From assembly GCA_050943435.1 (NCBI GenBank), contig JBMNPE010000002.1, forward strand, positions 1 through 41,106: a stretch of DNA of 41,106 nt, read 5' to 3'. This DNA is from RGIG5675 sp050943435 (GTDB lineage Bacteria > Bacillota > Clostridia > Oscillospirales > Ruminococcaceae). Of the stretch, positions 15,476 to 23,245 are shown in pieces. The notes under the pieces were generated by a model that was not told where the DNA came from, did no database searches, and saw only the letters and a list, made by a program, of their open reading frames with translations. Made by a program: the position numbers and the translations under genes. Each line of letters starts with the position of its first letter. The stretch's first letter is position 1.

Positions 15476-17011
15476 TTATGCCCTGCGCCTGCGGAGCCAC
15501 ACTACGAGGCCGGCAATCAGCACGGTCAGAGGTATTACAAGCATGTATAAGGCGCCGTACGTCATGCCGTTGTCAATGGTGTTGTAGGTGACTTCAAGGC
15601 TCTTGCTGTCTATGGAAATGTTGGACACCGACTCGAGCTTGTATGTGAGGCAGTTGAGGAATATGTCGGCGTTCGAAACGCTCCCTGAATAGTTCGTTAT
15701 GACGTAGTCGTCTATGAGCACGTCCGTGAAGACGAACATCGTTCCGGCCTGGTCGTCATCGGTCTTCTCGGACATTGCCCCGACGATATATTTGCCTGTC
15801 TCCGTGACATCCTGGCCGCTGTCATCCGTATAGGTTATATAGGCGTTTTCCGTAGTCGACAGCAGTGCCGAGACATCGCAGCTCGCAGTGATGTTCTGCT
15901 TGAATCCGACGACGTAGTCGGTCCCGGTCGAGTCGTAGAGCAGCACAAGTAGCCCCTGTGAGTAGGAATCGCTCGTTATGCCGGACAGATAGCCGATTGT
16001 CGGCAGCATGCTCGTCGGGGCGTTGTTGAATGCCCTGTCGGGATCCTGCACGAATCCGGGCTGCTGCTCGAGGTCGTAGTCTCCGAGAAGCGCATTGAAG
16101 TTGTCGAGCGAGAACGTCGTCCCCTGGTACTTGGCAAGATAGATGACGCTGCCGCCGGCAGCCATGTACGTCCTTATGGCCTCGAGCTCCTCGGTTGTGA
16201 GGTCCATCACAGGGCCGTTGATGAGAAGCACCGAGGACACGTCGTAGTCGAGCGTGTCGCCGAGCAGGAGTGTCACGTCCTGGATCGTTATGTTGAGCTT
16301 GTCGACCCTGCTGCTAATTGAGGACGGCAGATCCGACTCGCCGTGGCCCTTGAGGGCGTAGACGATGTTGTCCTTTTCGCTCGTAACGACGTCTATGGCG
16401 CTCGTGAGCTGTCCTTCTCCGTCGAACGCGGTCTCTGTCTTCGTCCCGGTGGTGTAGTAAGTGTATGCGTCGTACTGGATTATGTCGTCAAAGCTTATGG
16501 TCTTGGATTTTTCGGTCTCCGGGCAGTAGACATAGATCTCGTTTTCATCGGCGAGATCGAGCACCGAAGGCGTCTTCACCGGGTCGGCATATGTGACCGT
16601 GATATTGTCCGACAGTTCGTCGTATTCGTCCACAATCCTGCGGATCCTCTCGTCAAGACTGTCAGGGTCGCAGATGACCGTTATCTCGATGGTCTTGTCA
16701 AGGGCAGCCACGAGGTCCTTCGTGGTGTCGCTTATTTCGTATATCCTCTTGTCGCTTATGTCGAACTTTGCGGCAGAATCAGGCAGGAGGTTAAGCAGCA
16801 GGCACGCGGCTATGGCAATAGCTATTACTGCCACGCTGATGCCTATGCTGTAGCTCCCCTTTCTGGAGCTCCTCGAGGAGAACAGCCGGACCTTCTTCTT
16901 CGGGGCTTCCTTCTCCTTGTTCTTCTTTTCTTCCCTGTCCTGAGCGGCTTCCTCCTCTGTAGCGAGGATGTCGTCCTTGGAGGCGATGGTTTTTTTCTTT
17001 TCTTCGCTCAT
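15476..17011 (-). CDS. GldG-like ABC transporter auxiliary protein
   Basis: Auxiliary subunit of an ABC-2 exporter of the GldFG type. 511 residues. An unusually charged, Lys/Glu-rich cytoplasmic N-terminus (about 55 residues) precedes a membrane segment, then a large external domain with the family pattern FDISDKRIYEIS ... TIEITVICD ... YVYCPETEKSKTISFDDI, a glutamine-amidotransferase-like fold region (VSSVLLINGPVMDLTTEELEAI ... GGSVIYLA), and a C-terminal membrane segment ending in LRRRRA. The start was set at ATG 17011, two bases after the permease stop, with GGAGG in the end of the permease gene; an in-frame GTG slightly upstream is too close to that site. In Bacteroidetes GldFG supports gliding; here only an envelope role can be inferred. 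Confidence 0.87.
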   Translation of the reverse strand: MSEEKKKTIASKDDILATEEEAAQDREEKKNKEKEAPKKKVRLFSSRSSRKGSYSIGISVAVIAIAIAACLLLNLLPDSAAKFDISDKRIYEISDTTKDLVAALDKTIEITVICDPDSLDERIRRIVDEYDELSDNITVTYADPVKTPSVLDLADENEIYVYCPETEKSKTISFDDIIQYDAYTYYTTGTKTETAFDGEGQLTSAIDVVTSEKDNIVYALKGHGESDLPSSISSRVDKLNITIQDVTLLLGDTLDYDVSSVLLINGPVMDLTTEELEAIRTYMAAGGSVIYLAKYQGTTFSLDNFNALLGDYDLEQQPGFVQDPDRAFNNAPTSMLPTIGYLSGITSDSYSQGLLVLLYDSTGTDYVVGFKQNITASCDVSALLSTTENAYITYTDDSGQDVTETGKYIVGAMSEKTDDDQAGTMFVFTDVLIDDYVITNYSGSVSNADIFLNCLTYKLESVSNISIDSKSLEVTYNTIDNGMTYGALYMLVIPLTVLIAGLVVWLRRRRA

Positions 17012-17013
17012 GC

Positions 17014-17880
17014 TCAGTTCCACCTCCTCTTCTGGATCGACTGTCCTGTCAGGAACACCATGACCGCAGTCCAGATGACCATCTTGAGCAGTCCAACAAG
17101 GTCAAAAGTGTAGTAAACCATGAAATTATAGAATGTGCCTATTATCGAGAAATCCCCGAGTATCTTGCTGAGGAGTCCCTCGTAGAGCGACGAGTTGACG
17201 ATGTATACGATCATCATGGCAGCCATGCCGATGACCCCTATTATCATCGAAAGAGTCACGTTTTTGGTCGACGAATAAATCACCAGGCATATGAGTGCCA
17301 GGATTATGAGCAGCACTGCCATCGTCCCGCCCACATCCGTAGGCAGGATGTTTACTATCGAGTACCAGAGGTACATGACCATCAGAACCACGAAAGACAG
17401 TATTGCCGCAATGAGCTGGCTCTCGGTGAGGGACGAGATGTACATGCCTATGGCTATGTAGAGGCATCCCACTATGAAGAAGCAGAGTATCGTCGAATAG
17501 TCCACAAGAAAGTATGCAGTGCCGACCGATGAAATTATCAGCGGGCACAGGCACAGGAACAGCGTTGCTATAGCGAAAACCGCGACCATGGCGAGATATT
17601 TGCCCATGACGATGTCTATGACCCTCACGGGGGAAGTTAGAAGAATCTGGTCTGTCTTGGATTTCCTCTCCTCTGCAAAGGACCTCATCGTCAGTATCGG
17701 GACAGCTATTACGAGGACTATCCACGAGCTGACCAGCGGATATGCAAAATACGGATATCCGGTGATCATGTTGTAGATCATGAAGTACAGTCCCACGAAC
17801 CCGGTTACGACGGCTATGAAGACCGGCCCGGTCATCGTGTGGAAATATGACCTGAACTCCCTCTTGAATATGGCGCTCAT
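17014..17880 (-). CDS. ABC-2 type transporter permease (GldF-like)
   Basis: Integral membrane subunit of the exporter. 288 residues with about six hydrophobic segments, beginning with the typical amphipathic start MSAIFKREFRSYFHTMTG and the conserved coupling segment MRSFAEERKSKTDQILLTSPV. Its start overlaps the ATPase stop in ATGA, so the two are translationally coupled. The pattern of ATPase, six-helix permease, GldG-like and DUF4340 genes is characteristic of this uncharacterised exporter class. Confidence 0.92.
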   Translation of the reverse strand: MSAIFKREFRSYFHTMTGPVFIAVVTGFVGLYFMIYNMITGYPYFAYPLVSSWIVLVIAVPILTMRSFAEERKSKTDQILLTSPVRVIDIVMGKYLAMVAVFAIATLFLCLCPLIISSVGTAYFLVDYSTILCFFIVGCLYIAIGMYISSLTESQLIAAILSFVVLMVMYLWYSIVNILPTDVGGTMAVLLIILALICLVIYSSTKNVTLSMIIGVIGMAAMMIVYIVNSSLYEGLLSKILGDFSIIGTFYNFMVYYTFDLVGLLKMVIWTAVMVFLTGQSIQKRRWN

Positions 17881-18851
17881 TTCTTGTCCCCCTTCTTCTT
17901 CCCGGAGGTCTCTTTCTCGGGTTCATTTCCCGTGACTTCAAGGAAGACGTCCTCGAGGGACGCAGATTTCTTTTCGAGTGTCTTGAGCGGCATTCTGGCC
18001 TCCGCAAATGCGTAGAACAGCTTGTCGCTTATGTCCTCGGACTCCTTGGACTTTATCTCGAATCTCGAATATGCGGGATCTCCTCCCTGCGCCTTCGAGA
18101 ACTCTATGCCCTTTATGCCCTGGAGCACCTTCTTTACTTCTTCCTCAGATCCCTTGACCTCGATGGTATAGGTGTTTCCGCCGAAAACGTTCTTCTCAAG
18201 GTTTTCAGCGGTATCGCATGCCACGAGCTCTCCCTTGGAGATTATGAGAACCTTGTCGCATACGGAGCTCACCTCGCTCAGTATGTGCGAGCTCAGGATG
18301 ACGGTGTGCTCCTTGCCGAGCTCCCTTATGAGGCTCCTTATCTCAATTATCTGGGCGGGATCGAGCCCGACTGTGGGCTCGTCCAGGATGATGACGCTTG
18401 GATTCCCTATGAGGGCCTCGGCAAATCCGACCCTCTGTCTGTAGCCCTTTGACAGGTTCTTGATGAGCCTGTCCTTGACATCGGTGACACCGGTGCGCTC
18501 CATGGCCTTCTCTATCTGGGCCTTTTTCTCATCCTTTGCGACCTTTTTGAGGTCTGCCACGAACATCAGGTATTCGTAGGCCGTCATGTCGGTGTACAGC
18601 GGCGGCTGCTCCGGAAGATAGCCTATCATCGCCTTAACCGTCTCCGGCTCCTCGAATATGCTGTGTCCGTTGATGAGAACTTCCCCTTCATCGGTGGACA
18701 GGTACCCGGTCATGATGTTCATAGTCGTGGACTTCCCGGCGCCGTTCGGCCCCAGGAACCCGTATACCTCGTTGTCTTCCACCGTGAAGGACAGGTCTTT
18801 CACGGCAATGTTCTTGCCGTAGCGCTTTGTGAGATGCTTTACTTCTATCAA
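17877..18851 (-). CDS. ABC transporter ATP-binding protein (GldA-like)
   Basis: Nucleotide-binding subunit powering the adjacent ABC-2 permease. 324 residues from TTG 18851, chosen because AGGAGG stands about ten bases upstream; an upstream ATG (18884) would put that ribosome site inside the gene. Walker A GPNGAGKS (34-41), signature LSKGYRQ (133-139), Walker B VIILDEP (153-159), switch His in SSHIL. A C-terminal extension of about 100 residues with regulatory-domain character ends in a Lys-rich tail. It is the first gene of the operon; no clear promoter could be fixed in the 200 bases upstream. Confidence 0.94.
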   Translation of the reverse strand: MIEVKHLTKRYGKNIAVKDLSFTVEDNEVYGFLGPNGAGKSTTMNIMTGYLSTDEGEVLINGHSIFEEPETVKAMIGYLPEQPPLYTDMTAYEYLMFVADLKKVAKDEKKAQIEKAMERTGVTDVKDRLIKNLSKGYRQRVGFAEALIGNPSVIILDEPTVGLDPAQIIEIRSLIRELGKEHTVILSSHILSEVSSVCDKVLIISKGELVACDTAENLEKNVFGGNTYTIEVKGSEEEVKKVLQGIKGIEFSKAQGGDPAYSRFEIKSKESEDISDKLFYAFAEARMPLKTLEKKSASLEDVFLEVTGNEPEKETSGKKKGDKK

Positions 18852-18986
18852 AGCGTGACGTCCTCCTTTTGACCGGCGGAGCATCAGCTGCCGCCGTGAT
18901 TGTCGTCGACTTCGCTAATTATCTGACAGAAATAAGAACTGAATGTTAACTCATTTCCAAAATTTCAAAATCGGCGCAGAATAACC

Positions 18987-18999
18987 CCGTATTATACGG
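18987..18999. promoter_or_regulatory. Palindrome in the divergent ABC/ybaK intergenic region
   Basis: CCGTATTATACGG is a 13-base inverted repeat with CCGTA/TACGG arms, containing TATTAT on plus and TATAAT on minus. It lies between the divergent ABC operon and ybaK gene. No acceptable -35 could be matched on either strand, so promoter versus operator is undecided. Confidence 0.3.
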
Positions 19000-19056
19000 A
19001 ATCGTATGTTAGAATATCTTAAACAAAATAATTATTCAAGGGCGGTAAATGTCTCC

Positions 19057-19548
19057 ATGTCCATCGAGAGAGTAAAAAAGTATTTTGAATCTGTAGGCGC
19101 AGATACCGGCAATATCATCGAATTCGGTGCCCCGAGCGCCACAGTCGCGCTTGCGGCAAAGGCCGCAGGGGTCGAGGAGGCCAGGATAGCCAAGACCATC
19201 TCCCTGCACCACGGGAACGGCGCGATGGTGATAGTCACCGCAGGAGACGAGAAGATCGACAACCACAAATTCAAGGAATGCTTCCACGAAAAGGCAAGGA
19301 TGCTCTCCCCCGACGAGGTTGTGGAGATGACGGGATACAGGATAGGCGGCGTCTGCCCGTTCGACCTCCCGGAAGGGGTCGAGACCTATCTCGACGTTTC
19401 CCTCAGGAGATTCGAAACCGTGTTCCCTGCGGCCGGTGACGACGACAACGGGGTCAGGTGCACCTGCGAGTTCCTCGAAAAGTATTCCAGCAATTTTTCC
19501 GGCTGGATAGACGTGTGCAAGAGCAGAACGGAGGCGGTTAACCAGTGA
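19057..19548 (+). CDS. YbaK/EbsC-family aminoacyl-tRNA deacylase-like protein
   Basis: Member of the YbaK/ProX editing superfamily, whose members hydrolyse mischarged tRNAs (for example Cys-tRNA-Pro). 163 residues from ATG 19057, giving the usual beginning MSIERVKKYFESVG; an in-frame ATG at 19006 has no ribosome site. Core motifs: GAPSATVALAAKAAGV, the catalytic-lysine region RIAKTISL, GDEKIDNHKFK, and the glycine loop GYRIGGVCPFDLP. It overlaps the downstream pyrophosphatase gene (GTGA), so both form one short operon. Which tRNA it edits cannot be told from the sequence. Confidence 0.88.
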   Translation: MSIERVKKYFESVGADTGNIIEFGAPSATVALAAKAAGVEEARIAKTISLHHGNGAMVIVTAGDEKIDNHKFKECFHEKARMLSPDEVVEMTGYRIGGVCPFDLPEGVETYLDVSLRRFETVFPAAGDDDNGVRCTCEFLEKYSSNFSGWIDVCKSRTEAVNQ

Positions 19549-20078
19549 ACATCATCCACGACATTTCCCCGGACAGGATCAAGTCGGACCGCTTTATAGC
19601 GGTAATCGAAATCAAAAAGGGCTCCAAGATGAAGTACGAGCTCGACAAGGAGACGGGCATGCTGAGGCTCGACAGGGTCCTCTACACCTCGACGCACTAC
19701 CCGGCCAACTACGGGTTCATCCCGCGCACCTGGGACCAGGACGACGACCCGCTCGACGTCCTCGTGCTGTGCTCGGAGCAGATAGTCAACATGGCCATGG
19801 TTGAGTGCTACCCGATAGGCGTCATCTCGATGATGGACCAGGGCAAGTTCGACTACAAGATCATAGCGATACCCTTCGGCGACCCGATGTACAACAGCTA
19901 CAAATCGATAGACGAGCTCCCGAAGCACATCTTCGACGAGATGAAGCACTTTTTCACGGTCTACAAGACTCTAGAAAACAAGACCACGGTTCTCAACGAC
20001 ACAGAGGGCCCGGAAAAGGCAAAGCAGGTCATCGAGGAGTGCAAGGCCGCATACAGCAGAAAATTCCCGGACAGGTAA
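19545..20078 (+). CDS. ppa: Family I inorganic pyrophosphatase
   Basis: Cytoplasmic Mg-dependent enzyme hydrolysing PPi to two phosphates. 177 residues. Signature Asp cluster DQDDDPLDVLVL (64-75), the substrate-binding stretch EIKKGSKMKYELDKETG (22-38), and the third Asp in DQGKFDYKIIAI. Starts with GTG at 19545 that overlaps the ybaK stop, with GGAGG ten bases upstream. Odd metabolic context: the window also encodes a PPi-type phosphofructokinase that would compete for PPi, so this enzyme may set the PPi level. Terminator at 20101-20133. Confidence 0.95.
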   Translation: MNIIHDISPDRIKSDRFIAVIEIKKGSKMKYELDKETGMLRLDRVLYTSTHYPANYGFIPRTWDQDDDPLDVLVLCSEQIVNMAMVECYPIGVISMMDQGKFDYKIIAIPFGDPMYNSYKSIDELPKHIFDEMKHFFTVYKTLENKTTVLNDTEGPEKAKQVIEECKAAYSRKFPDR

Positions 20079-20100
20079 TCCGTCCGGGAACCCATTGAAA

Positions 20101-20133
20101 GCGCGCAGTGAAGATTCACTGCGCGCCTTTTTA
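20101..20133 (+). terminator. Terminator of the ybaK-ppa operon
   Basis: Perfect 11-bp stem GCGCGCAGTGA (20101-20111) and TCACTGCGCGC (20116-20126), four-base loop, then CTTTTTAT. It can also stop the convergent M20 gene, although the opposite T tract is weak. Confidence 0.93.
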
Positions 20134-20141
20134 TGCCGATT

Positions 20142-21362
20142 TTAAGCCCTTGTCCTGGCGAGCTCCTCCTTGTCCCTCCTGAGGCCTTCCCTCAGCTCTG
20201 GGTCGGTGAAGATCCTGAGGGCCACATACATCTGGGCCATGATTGCCTGGTGCAGGGCCTTCATGCCGAGCTCGCCCGTGATGTACGGGAGGAATCCCTC
20301 CTCGTGGCAGTCGCACCCGTCTGTGTTCCCCACAGCCATGTTTACCATCACTGTCGGGCAGATGTGCGACACGTTGCCGACATCGGTCGAGCCGGTCGCG
20401 GGATTGGGCTCCCTGCATATCCCCGTTACGCCCTCTGCCGTGAGTCCGTCCGCCATGACGCCTATCAGCCTCGGGTTGAGGGCCATGTCGTCGTAGGAAT
20501 TCTCGAAATACCTGTATTCCATAGTGGCCCCGGTCATCAGGGCAGCGCCTTTAGCGCAGTTTATGACCCTCTGGGTAAGGCCGTTCAGGTATCTCCTGTC
20601 GGCCGCCCTTATGTACCACATGCAGCTCGCGTACGCGGGGACCACATTAGGGGCCAGCCCGCCGTTGTTGATGATTCCGTGCATCCTGACGTCAGGGGTC
20701 ACGTGCTGCCTCAGGGCGTTTATCCCGTTGAACGTGAGATAAGCTGCATCGAGCGCGTTGATCCCTTTTTCCGGGGCACCGGAGGCGTGGCTCGAGACGC
20801 CGTGGAACATGAATTCGACGCTGTCTATGGCGAGGGCCTGCTCAGCGAGCCTCGTCCTCGATCCTCCTGCTATGTGTATCTGCATTGCCGCGTCTATGTC
20901 GTCAAAGCACCCGGCGTTTACCATGTTGACCTTACCGCCGTAGTTTTCCTCTGACGGGCAGCCCATGTATACGATAGTCCCGTCGAACCTGTCCTTGAGG
21001 GCGGAGAGGATGGAGCATGCGGCATAGGCGTTTGCAGCTATCCAGCTGTGCCCGCAGGCGTGTGCATTCTGGTCCTTGTTCGGGCCGTATCCGGGCAGTG
21101 CGTCGTATTCCGCGAGGAAGGCCACCTTCGGGCTTCCGCTCCCGTATTCGGCCCTGAAGGCCGTGTCTAGTCCCCCGTAGGGCATCGTGACGGTGAATCC
21201 CAGCTTCCTTAGAAGGTCTGTAAGGTACGCAACTGTCTTGTATTCGCTTCCGCCTATCTCCGGCATCCCGAAGACGTCCCTCGAAACCTGCTCGTAGAGG
21301 GCGGAATTGGTCTTTTCTATCTTTCTAGCCTCTTCCATAAGTTCACTTATGTCAGCACTCAT
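20142..21362 (-). CDS. M20-family amidohydrolase/dipeptidase (AbgB / PM20D2-like)
   Basis: Metal-dependent amidohydrolase of the M20D type (aminoacylases, AbgB, PM20D2). 406 residues. Metal and catalytic elements: NAHACGHS (99-106), the general-base Glu in PSEEN, the HIAG motif (163-166), and DVGNVSH near the C-terminus. The dimerisation domain starts near SVEFMFHGVSSHASG. The start has AGGAGG eight bases upstream. It lies 41 bases after the YfcC permease gene, under the same lysine riboswitch. Family members cleave N-acyl amino acids or dipeptides; vertebrate PM20D2 cuts beta-alanyl-lysine. From the riboswitch I infer that it releases lysine from an imported conjugate, but the substrate is not readable from the residues. 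Confidence 0.9.
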   Translation of the reverse strand: MSADISELMEEARKIEKTNSALYEQVSRDVFGMPEIGGSEYKTVAYLTDLLRKLGFTVTMPYGGLDTAFRAEYGSGSPKVAFLAEYDALPGYGPNKDQNAHACGHSWIAANAYAACSILSALKDRFDGTIVYMGCPSEENYGGKVNMVNAGCFDDIDAAMQIHIAGGSRTRLAEQALAIDSVEFMFHGVSSHASGAPEKGINALDAAYLTFNGINALRQHVTPDVRMHGIINNGGLAPNVVPAYASCMWYIRAADRRYLNGLTQRVINCAKGAALMTGATMEYRYFENSYDDMALNPRLIGVMADGLTAEGVTGICREPNPATGSTDVGNVSHICPTVMVNMAVGNTDGCDCHEEGFLPYITGELGMKALHQAIMAQMYVALRIFTDPELREGLRRDKEELARTRA

Positions 21363-21403
21363 TTATATATCCTCCTAGCGACTTGATTGTTATAAGCCCG
21401 GAA

Positions 21404-22810
21404 TTAAAGCCCGATAAGGATCGCGACCGAAATCAGGACCAGTTCCAGCACGAAATAGATCGCGAACAGCTTGCCTATGTACTTGTACCACTTGTCCACA
21501 GGCAGTCCTGCTATTCCGCAGAGCGTGAACACGCCCGTCGGAATGAACATGTTGGAATAGCCGTCTCCGAAGGTCTCCGCGAGGACCGCCACCTGCCTCG
21601 AAATCCCGAGGAGGTCCGAGAGCGGGGCCATGATAGGCATCGTGGTGGCCGCCTGCCCGCTTCCTGACGGGATGAAGAAGTTGATGAAGTTCTGCACTAT
21701 GACCTGGAATATCCCTGAGAGGACCCCGGATGAGCCGGAGAGGGAGGTCGCGAAGAAGTGGAGTATCGTGTCGATGATGTTGCCGTTCTCGAGAACCACC
21801 AGGATTCCCCTTGAGAACCCGACGATCAGCGCGCCGTAGAGCATCGACTTCGCGCCTTCTATGAAGTTGACCGCTATCTCGTCAGCGCTGAATCCCCCTA
21901 CGAACCCGACGACGACCATGGCTATGAAGAACAGCGTCGAGAGCTCGTCGATGTACCAGCCCTTTGCGAGGACTCCCCAGACCATCAGGCCTATCGTGAC
22001 GACAAAGCAGATCCCGCAGAGCTTGTGCCTCGTGGTTACGGGGGCGAGCTCCATCTCCTCCCTCGTCTTGTCGAGCCCGAGGTTCTGGTACTTTGTGCCG
22101 TAGAGGAGGGACTTTGTCGGGTCCTTCTTTATCTTCGCCGCGTATCTCGCGACATATGCGATTCCGACTCCCTCGAAGATCACGAAGCAAATGATCCTGT
22201 AGATGAGCATCTCCTTGGTCATCGAGATTTCCGAGATGGCGTTAGCGACTCCCACTGTGAACGGGTTGAGCGTCGCGCTCGCGAACCCGGTCTCGACGCC
22301 TATGTACACGAGTGAAACGCCGACGATGGCGTCATATCCCATCGCGGCGCCTATCATTATGAATATCGGGTACATCCCGTACGTCTCTTCCGCCATGCCC
22401 ATCGTGGAGCCCAGTATCCCGAAGATCACCATGATGAGGGCGAAGAGCCACATCGCGTTCATTCCCCGGGTCTTCCTGATTACGGCCCCCATGAGTCCGT
22501 CGAAGGTCCCGTTCTTGATGAGCATGTGCACGAAGCCGTACGCGAACATTATGAAGAATATGATGTCGGCGGTCTCGACCATGCCCTGCTCGATTGCATA
22601 GAAGACCCCGACTATGCCGACAGGCGAGTTTTCCTCCGCCTGCTCGTAAGTCCCGTCTACGATTACGGTCCTGCCCTCTTCGTTGGTTGTCCTCTCGTAG
22701 CTGCCCGCCGGGATGATCCACGTGAGAACTGCGCTCACGACTACCATTAAGAAGATCACTACGTATGTGTCGGGGAACTTGAACTTCCTCTTCTTCTCTG
22801 CAGTGTCCAT
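21404..22810 (-). CDS. YfcC-family (DcuC/AbgT-like superfamily) permease, putative lysine or lysine-conjugate importer
   Basis: Polytopic membrane carrier of the YfcC family (ion-transporter superfamily with DcuC, AbgT, NhaC). 468 residues, about 11-12 hydrophobic segments. N-terminus PDTYVVIFLMVVVSAVLTWIIP-like (here after a Lys-rich KKRKFKF), family features IFFIMFAYGFVHML, GVETGFASATLNPFTVGVAN, and the reentrant motif FIPSGSGQAATTMPIMAPLSD-like region near residues 380-400. AAGGAGG five bases before ATG. First gene behind the lysine riboswitch and followed by the M20 amidohydrolase. Families of this kind are usually called carboxylate or peptide carriers with uncertain substrate; riboswitch control argues for lysine or a lysine-containing conjugate. 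Confidence 0.9.
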   Translation of the reverse strand: MDTAEKKRKFKFPDTYVVIFLMVVVSAVLTWIIPAGSYERTTNEEGRTVIVDGTYEQAEENSPVGIVGVFYAIEQGMVETADIIFFIMFAYGFVHMLIKNGTFDGLMGAVIRKTRGMNAMWLFALIMVIFGILGSTMGMAEETYGMYPIFIMIGAAMGYDAIVGVSLVYIGVETGFASATLNPFTVGVANAISEISMTKEMLIYRIICFVIFEGVGIAYVARYAAKIKKDPTKSLLYGTKYQNLGLDKTREEMELAPVTTRHKLCGICFVVTIGLMVWGVLAKGWYIDELSTLFFIAMVVVGFVGGFSADEIAVNFIEGAKSMLYGALIVGFSRGILVVLENGNIIDTILHFFATSLSGSSGVLSGIFQVIVQNFINFFIPSGSGQAATTMPIMAPLSDLLGISRQVAVLAETFGDGYSNMFIPTGVFTLCGIAGLPVDKWYKYIGKLFAIYFVLELVLISVAILIGL

Positions 22811-22850
22811 GCCTTCCTCCTTTTCCTTCCGTTACCTTCTCGGATATGAC

Positions 22851-22880
22851 AAAAGCCGGTGCATTAGAAAATGCACCGGC
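22851..22880 (-). terminator. Regulatory terminator of the lysine riboswitch
   Basis: GCCGGTGCATT-TTCT-AATGCACCGGC on the minus strand forms an 11-bp perfect stem followed by TTTTGTC, about 40 bases past the aptamer and just before the YfcC start. This is the expected expression platform: lysine binding should favour it and stop transcription. Confidence 0.88.
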
Positions 22881-22920
22881 CTGAGAGGGCTTTATATGGC
22901 ACACCTCTAAAACATCTACC

Positions 22921-23098
22921 CTTGATAGCGCTCCAGCGCGAACCGGTAACAAGAACGCGCTGACAGTCCCGCACCTGTTCGATGCGGTCCCAACCGGAAG
23001 TTCGCCCTTCCGATTTCGGCGTCTCTCCCTTTCACCGGAGTTCCTCGGCTTTCGGCCTCCGACCGGCTACTGATGATTGACGCAACCTCTACCTCAAG
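22921..23098 (-). ncRNA. Lysine riboswitch (L box) aptamer
   Basis: On the minus strand the conserved L-box elements appear in order: GAGGTAGAGGTTGCG (P1/P2 start), ATCAGTAG, GAGGAACTCCGG, GAAAGGGAGAGACGCCGAA, a P4 hairpin, GGTTGGGACCGC, GGTGCGGGACTGTC, and the 3' side GCTGGAGCGCTATCAAG. The outer helix P1 pairs CTT..GGTAG (5' end at 23098) with CTATCAAG (ending at 22921). Order and spacing match the lysC-type lysine aptamer as I know it from Thermotoga and Bacillus. It precedes the YfcC permease and M20 hydrolase genes. Confidence 0.92.
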
Positions 23099-23121
23099 TT
23101 TTCTGTTTGAGGTATGTAATG

Positions 23122-23150
23122 ATGATAGCACCGCGGCCGATTTTAGTAAA
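23122..23150 (-). promoter_or_regulatory. Promoter of the lysine riboswitch transcript
   Basis: TTTACT (23145-23150) and TATCAT (23122-23127) are 17 bases apart on the minus strand, about 24 bases upstream of the aptamer. An inverted repeat, CGGCCGAT at 23134-23141 and ATCGGCCG at 23170-23177, brackets the -35 region and may be an operator. Confidence 0.55.
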
Positions 23151-23184
23151 TTGTATAAAACATTCAATTATCGGCCGTTTTTAT

Positions 23185-23223
23185 GCATAAAATTGATGCA
23201 CATTCGACAGAACGTGCATCAAT
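23185..23223 (-). terminator. Terminator of the phosphofructokinase gene
   Basis: A 14-bp stem, ATTGATGCACATTC (23192-23205) and GAACGTGCATCAAT (23210-23223), with one G-T wobble and a four-base loop, is followed on the minus strand by TTTTATG. It lies just past the pfk stop and before the lysine riboswitch promoter. Confidence 0.9.
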
Positions 23224-23245
23224 TTGCGCTGTATAAGTTTTAGCC

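Noticed and set aside
18852..19056. Promoters for the ABC operon and ybaK around TATTAT/TATAAT at 18990-18997
   Set aside because: No -35 element at an acceptable distance could be found on either strand; kept only as an undetermined palindrome.
23101..23180. Hairpin CGGCCGAT/ATCGGCCG followed by TTTTTAT as a plus-strand terminator
   Set aside because: The loop is about 28 bases and there is no plus-strand gene upstream; it is more likely linked to the riboswitch promoter.
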